The notes below the pieces were generated by a model. That model did not search any database. It saw nothing but the letters and a program-made list of their open reading frames with translations, and was not told where the DNA came from. This document shows positions 10,919-22,232 of a stretch of DNA of 64,000 nt, in pieces; position 1 is the first letter of the stretch, and every line of letters starts with the position of its first letter. The stretch lies in assembly GCA_033439295.1 (NCBI GenBank), contig JAVTLE010000023.1, forward strand, positions 682,001-746,000, in the 5' to 3' direction. The DNA comes from Deuterostichococcus epilithicus. Taxonomy: Eukaryota; Chlorophyta; Trebouxiophyceae; Prasiolales; Stichococcaceae. The translations under genes and the position numbers were made by a program.

Positions 10919-13900
10919 TCAAGTCGGTCCCAGTAGAATCGTGAAGGTCAGCATCACAGCTCCCCACAGCGGGAGCAAGCCTTTGGAGTCTCTTGAAAGA
11001 TACGCTGCTTGCGGGGCAGCATTGGCAGGCGCCATTGCCGGTTGGTCCGCCACATTCTCGACAGCCGGTGGAGGCAGCGTCAGCTGCATCAAGGATGCTG
11101 CTAGCGGCGCTGCCACTGGCGGTGGCATGTTGTCACCCACCAAGCGGCTGGTGCAACAGTGCATAAAAAGGGTCAGACAAACTTACCGTCAGAAACGCTA
11201 TCAAACATTTCTCAGCCGCCGTTCCACATCAAGTCGCATGGCCAACATGTGCACACTAATGCAGGCAATAGCAAGTCTATATACCTGCTGGCATTTGCAT
11301 TGCGGCCTACCAACACCAGCTGCAGTCGGGCGTTGGTGCCGTTTCCGTTCGCATCTGCAAGGCCAATGCTGCCGCAAAAGGGGCCAGCTCCACCGGCCTG
11401 CAATGTGACCACCTGTGCGCCCGCAAGCAAGACGTGACATAATGAAAGCAGCTGTGCTGGATGCAGCTCGCTCACTTTGTGCATCCGGCCTGCACCGGCA
11501 CCAGTGATACCTCCCAGCCATAAGCAATGCATGACTAGATGAAAGGCACCAAAAGGCCTACGCATTGAAGTACCACGAGCTTGCCTGATTGTTGTTGGAG
11601 AAGGTAGCGCCGGTGCCGAATGCGCCCGGGCCCTGAGGGATCGGCGGAACGCCAAATGCACCTGTAACATGTCAATACAGCACGCGGATGGAATAATACG
11701 ACGACCATCGCCTCTCGGATTCGAGCAAAACAACTTGCAAAGGATTCTCCCACTGCTTCCAAGAGTTGAGGCGTTTCAACACAAGAGATGTGCACCAGCA
11801 CCTGGATCCACAGCAAATGGAGTGCCCCGCAGATCGATCTGTCCGAGCCCTGGCTTGGCGCCGCTGCCAGCGCAGCTGCCGACCACCGCGTATGGCAAGC
11901 CGGCCTCTTGCACGAATGCGGTTCCGCCGCCATTGCTGCGTGTGAACGCTTGATCCCCACAGTCCACCACCAAGTTTTCCGGGTTCAATCGAATCTGCAG
12001 CCGATTGCAAAGTCGTATCACACTTGAGGTTCTGAGACTCGCATGACGACATGCAGGCAACAACAACACCGGTGACACCAAGAGTCCTAGCTCAGCTCAA
12101 ATCGAGTGGCTCAATCAATGCCAAAAAGGCCAGCTGCCCTTGACATGGAGCAGATCCAGAGAGATATTGAGAGGGCTAACTGTGGCACCTTTCTGAATCG
12201 GGTCTTTGCCGGTCGAACGTTGTTCTTAGTTCCATCGCCCCAAGCAAATACATTCGACATTCTTGTGGATGATGCCGAAAACTTCCTTTCGACACGCCGC
12301 AAAGTGAGGTACTCTCGCGGTGTCTGTGTCGTCATGCCAGCGCAATATATGGACACATTTTGTGCTGCTGGCCCGATGGAAAGTGTGTATTGTCCGTCTT
12401 TCCCATCGTTGGCGCCGTTTTGGGCTTGAACATCGCTGCAGGTAGCCGGAGGCGGCTTTGGACCGCTGGCGGGAATGCCGGGCAGCAACACTACCTTCAA
12501 TAGATAGGTTCTCTCTTGGGGCGCAGCGGCATCAAAGTAGTTTGGGTATAATTCACCACAGTTTCCGCTGGCTTGTAGCGCAACCACCTGGTACCACACA
12601 AGTACACCTGAGTCCTGGAAGCATGCCTGTCGAGTTGGCGGCTACTTGCAAGGCAGATGCTCGAGTCAGGGTTGGGAGTGTGAGCGTGCCTGATTGCTGC
12701 TGGAGTAAAGTGCTCCAAAGCCGATCCTGCAGCCAAAGTAGGCACTTGCACATGATCCACTTCGACGAGCACTTTGGGCAAGTGCTGAGAGATGAGAACG
12801 GCACAACGAGTAGCGCAGCAAGACGCAGCAGGTTTGCAAATGGTGCGTACGGAAAGTAGGCGTAAGCAGGATCGATGGCATCGACTGTGTCCGGGTATGC
12901 AGAGGGGTCGACAGCAAAAGGGGTGCCTGCATGATCAGGCACCAAGCCGTTGTGTACACTGGAATTGATTCCCCACGTATGCGTTGATCAACATGCCAAC
13001 AATGACTGCGCCATGTTGCACGAATATGATTGACGCACCTCGCAAATCAATATTCCCGGACCCAGTGTTGTTCAGTAGGCAGCCACCAACTGAACCATAC
13101 GGGAAGAATCGATTTGGGTCAGGTGGGTCAGGTTTGATGCCCTTTCCCGTGGTCCCGTTATTGCTTGTTGAGAAGGTGTTGTCGGTGCAATTCACTGTGA
13201 GATCCGTCATGTTTATTCGAACCTGGCATGATTCCACAACGAGAGAGGTCTACAGACTGTTTTTCGCACAAGCAAGGCAGCGCAAGGACTACATGCTGCC
13301 ATGCGGACATTGCTCAGTATCATCATGTCCAAACGACAGTCTAGCAGGTCGAGAGGGGTGCACCTTCGTATAGTACGTCGCAAGGGGCTTGATGGCGGCG
13401 AGCGTGTCGAGGTCAATGCTAGTGCTGCAGGCGGCAGGCACACCACAATGCCGTGAATTCGTCAACCACCCTTCTTTGATAGACGGGGCAAGAGACGAGA
13501 ATAACAAATTCTTGGGGAATACGCACCCCCACGACGCAAAGTTATAGAGGCGCGGTTCTGAGAACCCGTGCTCGACGTTGTGCAGCGTCAGGTACTCTCG
13601 TGGCGTGGCTGAGCGCATGCCAGCGCAATATATGGAGACCCGCTGTTCTGAGGGCCCATACGCTAACAAGTACTCCTTGTCCTCGATGCTGCCCCTGGCT
13701 TTTGCCGATGCGCACGAGGATATGGGCGCACGCTCATCTGCACGGAGTCAGACGGACCCAGGCTTTGTCAGCTGCCACATGAAATGAAAGAGCAGAGCGA
13801 GAAAAGGATGCAGAGTTACGCTCAACGAATTGTGATGCATTCACATGGCACCTATTGCAACAATTCCCCGCTTCATTTCACGACAGTGATCACATTGCAG

Positions 13901-14372
13901 CAGCACTAAGAAAGACGCATGGAGGCGGGCGACAGCCACCTGTGCTGCTCATCTGCATTAGCCTGCGGCTGGTGATGTGGTTCCGTCGTGACGTGCGTCC
14001 AGCAGCTTGTGTCAGACCTGTTCCAGAGGCAAGCAGGGCACAACTTAGACCCAGTGCTCAAACAGCAGCGCAGCGCATGCCGGGAGCAGCCGCCACACTG
14101 AGCGGCTGTAAATAATGATCCAATATGGTGTGTTGGCTGGCACCATGACCGGCAGAAACGCATCAAAAATCAGAAACACGAAAGCACAGAAGCAGAGCAC
14201 CTTGGGCGAATGGACGGGACGTTGGTTCATCGGATGATTCAGCGACCGATGATGCGCTGGTGAACACCACCGCGGCCACCGCCAGAGCATATAGAGCGGA
14301 GATTATACCCCAGCAGCGCATCATACGCCCCGCGCGCCGAGGCGCCTGCGGATGCAAGAAGGGCTGTAACAT
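10919..14372 (-). CDS. Secreted protein with two GON domains and hydrophobic C-terminus (copy 2)
   Basis: Paralogue of the gene at 1866-5281 with the same exon layout: 14372-14201, 13737-13527, 13424-13364, 13222-13039, 12926-12851, 12726-12690, 12587-12189, 11994-11802, 11661-11585, 11412-11285, 11147-10919. Phases join to 588 codons. Residues 17-45 form a signal-peptide-like segment (IISALYALAVAAVVFTSASS). Domain 1 has VSIYCAGM, TPREYLTL, VRINMTDLTVNCTD and IDLRGTPFAVDP. Domain 2 has VSIYCAGM, TPREYLTL, LVVDCGD, IDLRGTPFAVDP and VVTLQAGG. The tail ends PLWGAVMLTFTILL. It differs from copy 1 by small in-frame indels, mainly in exons 2, 3 and 4, which suggests both are under coding constraint. 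Introns after exons 6 and 9 have GC donors (GCACGC and GCAAGC). Two domains with identical internal intron positions imply an internal duplication before the gene duplication. Role unknown; cell-surface binding is inference. Confidence 0.83.
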
Positions 14373-14797
14373 CAGGTTGTGGCTTCTTTACCAAGCCATC
14401 GAGACGGGAAAGTAGCCGGAGGCACGCACAGCAGCAAGGCTGCCGGCGTGTGCGCACAAGGAACGAGCGGGTCGCCATCCTTGGCAAGCGATTGCTGGTT
14501 AGCAGTTTCGACAGTTGATATGAGCCCATTCCACGTTGAGCAAAGAGTTCACGGGTGGTGTGATTCCGATGGAAATGGGTCTTGAGTGCAAACTTGGCTG
14601 CGCGCACAGCCTCCCAGGCACTCGAAACTTTCGCGCCGCCATCATAAGCAGAGAGCACTCTCTGGTGGGATGTACGGTCCCGCCGCAGAGAGAAATTCTC
14701 GCCCGTACAGGTAAGTCTAGGCGACGAGGCCCATGGTATGCTAGCGGTAGCTGATGGGGTGTTTGCTTGCTGCTGCGGCACACAATGCATACTGCCG

Positions 14798-15282
14798 TTG
14801 CAAACCGATTGGCGGGTTGCGGTTTTCGAAAAGGCGGCCAAAATTTCAGTAAGGCTTTTTCCGAAACCGCTGTCGCTCAGCTGGCTGACTGACCGACGCT
14901 TTTTTCCAGAAAGCCACACCCCAGGGCGGCTGGGGCCGCGCAGGCCCACGCGAGCGCATACATCGCTTCGAAAACAATACGGAAGCCTCCGTTGGGATGC
15001 CTTAATGTCCGCTGGATGCGTTGGACGGGCACAGAAGGTATCACGGCAAAGATCGCTTGCATGTGTTGGCTGAGGCGACCAGGCTCAGCCTCGCACAGGC
15101 CCCTCTGAAACATGTATCGGCAGTGCCTAGAGGCGTTCCTGAGTCCTCAGAGGCACCTGGCACGCCACTGCGCGTTCTGCATCTCTGCCCGCCAGGTTCC
15201 GGAACAGGCATCGATCGGCTGACCGGAACAAAAAAATTCAGAGCTGCCTTTTCGGAAATCGAAACCGCCAACCGGTTTGCAA
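14798..15282. mobile_element. MITE-like insertion with 36-38 bp terminal inverted repeats
   Basis: The left end 14798-14835 (TTGCAAACCGATTGGCGGGT...) and the reverse complement of 15246-15282 (TTGCAAACCGGTTGGCGGTT...) match over about 36 bases with few mismatches. The interior has no coding frame that looks like a transposase. The block is absent at the matching point of duplication copy 1 (near 5745-5760), so it inserted after the duplication or was lost from copy 1. A possible imperfect 8-base target duplication is TACTGCCG before and TACCGCCC after, a few bases beyond the repeat; an 8-base duplication would suit hAT-type elements. Length and structure suggest a non-autonomous DNA transposon. 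Confidence 0.7.
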
Positions 15283-15470
15283 ATCGAAGTACCGCCCGAC
15301 GCCTAGACGCCTGGCCGGAGAGACACATCTTGTGTTTTCTGCTGGACTCAACTCACCTGGGTACTTGTGTACAAATGTGTGCCAAGCCGCCGGCGGTTAA
15401 TGGCTGAGTCACACGGTGTCAGCCTCGCTGTGTGTGCTGAAACCGCTGCATCATGGAGCTTCAGTGCGCG

Positions 15471-16210
15471 TCTAATCCGGACTCGTGCTTGTAATGCTGC
15501 AGTCTGGCCTTATCCGGCCCCCTTAATTGCGAACCAAGTGAAGCATGCCCGGGCGCAATCAGATCAATGCTAGGCCGGAAGGCAATGACGCAGTTTCATC
15601 CCGCAACCTGGATGGCGCAATGGCAACAAGCGGATCGCCGCCACATCCTGCACCTTCGTCTGTCATGCATGAGGTCACGCTGACGTGGCTCACGATTGTT
15701 CACAGCAGCGCAGCCAGATAGACTCGTCGGCAGCAGAGGACATGCAGAAAGGTTCTGCTGCATTTCTTTCCGGATGGTGGTGTTTAAAAACACCGTTTTC
15801 GAGGCCTGCATGGTGCGCGATGCAGACATGTGCAGGCAGATAAATACCGAAGGTACACGAGGTCTGTACAAAGGTCTTATGTACAGAAGAATCAATGCGG
15901 CGCTGACAGAAATCAGATGCAAGCTGCCTGAGGAACAACCACATGCTGGCCAGAGCAATTGCGAAATTCGAACGCCCCACCTGACGGAGCACCTACCTGA
16001 TGTTGACGCTGCGCAGCATGCTGTCGCTGTGCTCAGACGCCTTCTTCTGCCGGTAGCAACAACACACCGTCAGAGAGAAGCACGGACGGCGCACCCCAAC
16101 CAACATTTTGGTGAACAGCAGCGGACACGAGGCCCTTCCATGTCAAAGGTTACCCAGGGCACCGGGCCTCCGAAGGCATAGGGTGTCAGCACTCAAGTCA
16201 GTGCAACACT
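15471..16210. other. Intergenic, no gene recognised
   Basis: Lies between the upstream side of the second GON gene and the stop codon of CDC20, so it should contain GON copy 2 upstream DNA and the CDC20 3' untranslated region. No open frame resembles a known protein. A short palindrome, GGTGTTTAAAAACACCG, sits near 15779. Confidence 0.5.
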
Positions 16211-19200
16211 TCAGCAGCTCTGCCGCAGCACCTTGGTGGCAGTGGGCGCCTCGCCAAAGCACTTCCAGAAGTGCAGCGTCTCGTCGGCTGCCGCGGAGCA
16301 GACGGTGCTGCCGTCGGGCGACTGCGCCAGGTGCAGCACCCGCGCCGTGTGGCCCGTGAACTCGGCCACCTGCAGGGCGGACAAAGGGCTGTGCTGAGAG
16401 TGTCCGGAAAGACGGTCAAAACAACAGGAAGGCTGGAAGGTAACAGACCTGCTAGCAGCGCAAGACCGCATATAATGCTGCGACAACCCGCATGGATGAC
16501 AGCAGGAGCGGAGATGGAAAATGCGCGGCATCGCGGGAGCCTTGGCCAGTGAAGGGGAGGCAGGGGCGTGCCTTGGTCATGGACGGGTAGCGCCACAAAC
16601 ACAGCTGGTTCTGGCTGAAGCCGTGGCTGGACAGCAGCTCCCGCTCGTGCCTGTTCCACTGCAGCGCGCACACCTGCGGCCGAGAGAGGTGACAGGATGA
16701 GAATCTGCTCCGCCGGTCGGCTGAAGTACGGCAGGATGCTGCCACGTCATACAATGATTCGAGCAAGGTTGTCGACATGCCATGCACTCAATGAAGCTCC
16801 TGCGGCTCTGTCGCCGCAGCATTCTGCACTGCGCAGTCACAATGCAGCATGAGGGTCACGCTGACCTGGGACTTGGTGTCGACGGAGTTTAGCAGGGCGC
16901 CGGTGTGCGTGTTCCACGTCTTGATGCACCGGTCGGCCGTGCCGCCGCCGCTGGCCAGCAGGTTGGACTGGAAGGGGCACCATGCCAGCGCCTGCAGCAG
17001 CACTTTTGAGGTTCAGAGCACCGCACGCAAGCAAGACGCTGGCCTTCGTCACCCAGCACTCTCTTGCAACACCAACCAGCAGCAGGCATGGTTGTTGCAG
17101 CTGCTAATATTGCGACCAGATGCAGGTCGGCAGAACACACATTTTGAAAATGGTGAGCTATCCATTGATGGATAGCCGCACCTTGACAGCGGCCTGGTGG
17201 GAGGCGAGGCGGTGCAGCGGCTGCGTGGCGCCAGCCTGCCAGATGTGGAGCAGGTTGTCGTTGCCGCCAGACGCCAGTTGCGTGCCAGAAGGCGACCACT
17301 TGAGGCCGCACACCTCCTGCGTGTGCGCCGTCAGCCGCCCCTGCACGTGCTCCTTAATCCTGCGCGGCGTGAGCGGAGAACAGGTCATATACTGCAGCAC
17401 GGCGCATTACGTTTGAAAGGTGCTGCTGACTTGGCATCGCAGCAGACATCAGATCGCACAGCAGGCTGGGGGTTGAGCGAGCCGCCTCGCAGGAAGTGCA
17501 GCTTGCGGCACAACCAACAGCAGTCACGTAGCATGCACGACGTCCAGCATCAGAGGTGGTGTATGGGTGGTGTCCTTGTGCACACCGGACGTCGTGGTTG
17601 AGGATGGATGTGTCGCGGCCGCCGGACGACAGCGTGGACTTGTTCCACGCGAGCGCCGATACGCGCGCCGAGTGGCCCCGCAGCTGCCGCACCTGCTTCA
17701 CGCGGTCCGCGTCCCAGATCTGCACCTGCAGCCAGCAATACGCAAGAGGCCTTGGTTCCAGGCGAAGCCCTGCTTGAGCCGCTGCTGCACGCACGAGCGT
17801 CGAGCCCGCTTGCCTGCACAAACTGGCAGACTGTCCTGACACTGGCGGAACCAATCCAAGCCCCTCAAGCCGCAAATCCTCAAGGACTCGCTCGCACGAC
17901 CGCTCTTGGCACTGCTGGTCTGCAGGAGCTGATGCGGCAGAGGCACCTGGGCGCTGTATGTGCCGACGGAGATGTGCTTGCCGTCTGCAGCCCAGGCGAG
18001 GGAGGTGATGTAGTCGTCCTCCGTGCTGGTGGTGCACAGGTGCGAGATGGCGCCGCTGCCGGCATTCCACAGGTACACGGAGCTGCCCAGTGCCACCGCC
18101 ACCTGCAGCGCACGTCAGTTGCAGACATTGATCGTGAAGCTCTGCCTCGAATGCGCAAGCTGTCAGTGTCCCGACTGCTGCACAATGACAGGACTGGCGC
18201 ATGTGGGGTTGTCCTGCTGCGGCAGTGGCGGCACTGAAGCATTGCAGCACAAAGGGCCCCTGCTGCTACTGCAACAGCAGGGCGTCCAGCTGTGGCGTGC
18301 AGGGTCTTGCCTGATGCACGCCGACTGGAGGATGTGGGCAGAAGAGGGCCGCGGAAACGAGAACACACCACATTCTGGGACGACCAGTCGAGCAGGTTAA
18401 GGTAGTAGTCGTCCGTCAGATCTGGCGCATCCAACACCCGCTCTGGCGCCTGCGGCAGATTGGAAGAAGATTTATCTTACACAGAAGTTGACAAGATGAA
18501 CCCACAGCGCCGACGGGTCACTTGTCGAGCTCAGGTGCGTCCGGGGCATCTCAGGAGCATCAGTTGCGGCCTTGCAAACTGCTGCTTGGCGTCTGGAGGC
18601 AGCAGGGGCACTGTGAATTGCTGTCGCCAGGCCAGAGCAAGGTCCATAATGGCAAGGATTGAGCGACCGCTGTGTAGCACGTAACATGCCAGCAGAGGCA
18701 TGCACGCTGAGAGGGAAGAAGCGCGCCTGGGGCAGATTGCGGGCGGTGCGTCGCGACGGCTTCGGCGCCGCGTTGCGTGAGTACAGCGCCGTCATCGCAT
18801 TTTCGTAGCCCTTGGGCTGCTCTGGCGCCTGCGACGCATGGTAAAGCACCGCGATGGAGTTGCAGGCGCGTAGGCTCTGATCAGGTGCAAAGTGGGAGAC
18901 TGCTGCGTGATGTTGCAGGCGCTGGCGAGCATGCTTCCTTGACCATCATCCGACAGAAAACAGCTGCTTCGGTTCCTCGGTGCATGCATATGTGCCGACT
19001 CAATCCTGCTGCAAGGAGAGCAGGCCGTCCTTCTCATACCACTACACCCACCTTCTTCTTGAAGGACAGAATGCGTGCCGGCCCCGTGGGCCGGATAAAG
19101 CTCTGATCGAGCAGCTTCTTGTATTCTGCCTGCAGGAGGGAACGGACTCAGAGAGTCAGTCCTTGAGCGGTGACGAGGATCGGGGGATCATGATCCGTGA

Positions 19201-19669
19201 CTGTGTCGGGGCGGCTGCGGTTCCCTCGCAAGGCACCAGAGGATGCATGGATGTGTTTTGAAGGATGAAGATACCCATTTGATGCATGTGCGAGGCTCAG
19301 CAAACATGAGCGCGGGGCATGGCAGCGACCAACCTTGGATGGCGACAGCAGGCCGTCTGCGTCGCAGCTGCCGGCGATTTCCTTCGCGCCGAGATTGTAG
19401 CTGGCGACGTCCATGTTCATGCCGCCACGCGCCGGAATGAACCTGTCCATACCCTGCACGCAGGCGCGCAAAGCTTCAGTGCAGACATTTTCGTCGCGAT
19501 CAGCAGACATGACGGCAAGCCGCTCTTCGCAAAACAGTGTCTCAGACGGCTGGTGTCGCATGAAGCTTACCGCAAGCTTGTTGCTGGGCGCCTGGCAGGC
19601 GAACCTCGCCTGTAGCGGCGTCTGAGAGCCGCTGGTAGGCCGGAGGGCCGTGCGTGTGGGGGTCTGCAT
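16211..19669 (-). CDS. CDC20: CDC20, activator of the anaphase-promoting complex
   Basis: WD40 activator that brings substrates to the APC/C in mitosis. Eleven exons: 19669-19571, 19453-19334, 19129-19052, 18828-18727, 18449-18369, 18102-17947, 17725-17586, 17359-17182, 16991-16866, 16673-16572, 16369-16211, closing to 446 codons, a normal family length. The C-box is [13 protein letters not shown] (exon 2). Then come [98 protein letters not shown] and [12 protein letters not shown], covering the seven-blade propeller. NHDVR favours CDC20 over the CDH1/FZR branch. The end is VLRQSC, without the usual C-terminal Ile-Arg tail. Introns after exons 4 and 10 use GC donors (CAG|GCGCGC and AAG|GCACGC). 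Divergent from the TLDc gene. Confidence 0.93.
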
Positions 19670-20069
19670 GTTTGCTGGTGCGTCGTGTGAGAAGGTTGAG
19701 GCAGTATGTGACCGTAGAGCAGCCGACGAGCGCTGGGCACTTCTGGCAACGGTCGCGCGGGACGCGTGCCGGGGAGTGCGGAGCCGCGAGGGTGAAAGCT
19801 GTTCTGACAGCTGAGGCAGCCGTTGGCGGCTTTTGAATCGTTCGTGGCGGAATCTATTCTGCGAGCATTACCAAGTCCCGCACATGCAAAAGCATGGTGC
19901 AGCGGTCAGTGGTGGCGTGTTGTCCATGTTCTCCTGCTGCAAATGACCTTCTGATACCTGCCAAAGGCCCTCGCTCGGTATTGATGTGGTGTTTGCGTGC
20001 TCGAATTTTCATGATATCTTTAACCACGATCTGATCTGAGTTTCGAGTGCCACATTTTGTGCACACAGC
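19670..20069. promoter_or_regulatory. Shared upstream region of CDC20 and the TLDc gene
   Basis: About 400 bases between two divergent start codons, so both promoters and 5' untranslated regions must lie here. No TATA box or other defined element can be assigned with confidence. Confidence 0.45.
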
Positions 20070-21989
20070 ATGTCGAACCTGCTTGCACACGCCCAAGCGT
20101 CATGCAGCCGAGATCGCAATGCACTGAAAATGCCACACAGCAACATGCCGCAAAGCATCGGTCTGCGGCCATTCACGTCGCATGCGTGGCACCCTTGCTG
20201 CCACGCTAGGCACCCTCGCTGTGGCAACCGCAGCGTCCGCGTGTCGGCAGAGGAGCAATCCAGCCATCAGCAGTCGTCAGATCAGCCAGACTTCGTTGAG
20301 CGCTGGTACGGCAGAATTTTCGGCAAGAAGGCCCTGGAGGACCGCAACCCCTTCGGCATGAAGCGCCTGGGCGCCGACGAGGCGCCGGAGATGTTTCAGG
20401 CGACGACTGATCGCATGGCGGGACCCCTGGAGGGCGACGACGTCGACGCGGCGCTGGTGCGCCCACTCATGGCAGGCACACGTCTGGAGAAGGCACCGCT
20501 CAGGTGCTGAGTGCAATTTCATTTCGTGTCATCTCTTCGAAATCTGCCACGCCAGACATCCCAGCGCAATGCCATTCGATCCTCCAGTCTGCTTGCCGAA
20601 CGATACAATTTGGCGATCCACCCTGCACTCGAGACTACGGATGCGAACGCAGAGGCTGCCAATTAGCTGCTGACACCTTGCCGTTGCCGCCGCCGCCGCT
20701 GCTGCTGCTGCTGCTGCCGCCGCCCCCGCCGCTCAATGTATCAGCGCACTTACATGCATGTGCTGCGTTACCATAGGCTGACATACTCGGCCAACAAGCA
20801 CGGTTGGACGGCGCAGGCCTTCCACTCGCGAGTCAACACCCTAGGTGCCGGGGTGCGCTCAGTACACCTGCCAAATCGATGCTGTGCCTTCCGACATTCT
20901 TTTACGCCTGTATAGGTGATCCGGCCAGGCTGGCCTGCTGGCAAATGGCCAAGCACGCTGGAGCAGTAGCCACCCACCGATACATACCATGGCAGTTGCT
21001 CCACGCAGGTGGTGGTGGCGACCACAGAAGGGGGAGCGGTGTGCGGCGGGTACAACCCTGCAGGCTGGATCGGGCTGGGGGATGATCGGGACTCCATTGC
21101 AGCATTCCTGTTCACCTGGCCTGATGGCGACACCCGCAAGGATCCCATCAAACTAGAAAAGGTGACACACTGCTGGACCTCGCTGACCTAACGCACTGTG
21201 TGTCCATTTAGTACTGCTTGACGGACCAGAACCCGAGGTTCTGGCAATTGAAGCAACTGGATTGACTGCCTGACTCGATGACGCTCTGCGAGATGATGGA
21301 CTGCAACAGGGACGCAAATTTTAGCTCAGTTTCATTCAGGTGGGCGGGTCCAGCCTGGCTGTCGTGGACAGGGCGGACTTGGGACCGCAGTTTGGCGCCG
21401 ACGGCCTGAAAATTTTGCTTAAAGGTTCCGGCGGCAAGGAGCGCACGGCTCAGGTGAGGGCTGGTGTACATGACCTGCAATGCTAGCAGCAGGTCCACAT
21501 CAGCCCTGAGAGTTGCCACCCTAAAGCATCAATGCACTATCCGCAAGCTGCATGCATGGGAAAGAGGCAGTGAACGTCCAGGGATGGTGTACGGACTGCT
21601 GTCAACAGGACCGGTCAAGCATCAGCATAGCGGTGTTGACAGATTCGTGACACCTCATTTTCTTGGCAACACCTGACGCGCAGTCGAGGCTGGGCAGCTA
21701 CTATGCGAAGCTGCCCGGCGGTGGGCGGTCGCTCTTTGCAGAAGGAGAGGACTGGAAGGCTGCCACGCTCACAGATCTGAAGGTAATGTTGGTTGGACGC
21801 TGCAGCTGCAAGATTTGCACGATCTACTGCTGGGAATTCCTCCCAACCTGCAAGACGTATTTGCAACGCATGAGATCAGCGGCAAGGACGTGTGCAGAGG
21901 GCAAACATGATCCTGGCATGCAGGTTTTGGTCGCCGACGGCGACCCCGAGAGTTGGGAGCTAGACGGTATCGTGTGGAAGACGCAGTAG
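20070..21989 (+). CDS. TLDc-domain protein, possibly organelle-targeted
   Basis: TLDc proteins (OXR1/TBC1D24 family) are linked to oxidative-stress protection and V-ATPase regulation; plants have a related stand-alone class. Exons 20070-20503, 20777-20852, 21009-21161, 21340-21453, 21684-21782 and 21924-21989 join to 313 codons. The first 75 residues or so are rich in Ser, Arg, His and Ala, as in a transit peptide, then FVERWYGRIFGKKALEDRN and NPFGMKRLGADEAPEMF follow, as in plant relatives. The TLDc domain (about residues 145-312) has YSANKHGWTAQAFHSRV, GGYNPAGWIGLGDD, AAFLFTWPDGD, PIKLEKVGGSSLAVVD, GPQFGADGLKI, SRLGSYYAKLPGGGRSLF and the closing DPESWELDGIVW. Start at 20070 is the first ATG; 20130 is an alternative. 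The first intron holds a CCG/CTG repeat. Confidence 0.9.
20682..20735. repeat. CCG/CTG trinucleotide repeat in TLDc intron 1
   Basis: An imperfect run of CCG, CTG and CCG units just upstream of the 3' splice site at 20776. It is in the intron, so it should not affect the protein, but it forms much of the region before the acceptor. Confidence 0.8.
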
Positions 21990-22232
21990 AGTAGCATCTG
22001 TGACGGCACGTGGCATGAAATTTTGGCAACTGGTACTTTGTGTCTCTCATGTTTGATGCCTGTTTCCCTCTCTCCTCACAGTCTTCCAATGCCGCCGCTG
22101 CAAGAGCAGACCCTGAACCACAACACCACAATCACCGCATGCCTGGCGCCCCCTGACGCCCTTTGCGACAAGGTCGCGTCCAAGCCCGTCCGGCCGTCCT
22201 CTGCGGCAAGACGCTCGATCGACAGCCGCGCG

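Larger units (their letters stand above)
9003..15470. repeat. Segmental duplication, copy 2
   Basis: Second copy of the MOS2-GON block, homologous to 1-5940 from 9211 onward; 9003-9210 corresponds to sequence left of the window. The GON gene here is intact, while the MOS2-like part is truncated at its 5' side by retroelement sequence. A 485-base insertion with terminal inverted repeats interrupts the homology at 14798-15282. After it, homology resumes (around the shared TGTGTTTTCTGCTGGACTCA string) until about 15465. Confidence 0.85.

Noticed and set aside
18727-18732. CDC20 exon 4 extended to a GT donor further on (near 18695)
   Set aside because: Phase would also fit, but it adds residues in the middle of the conserved [11 protein letters not shown] segment. 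The GC donor restores the family sequence.
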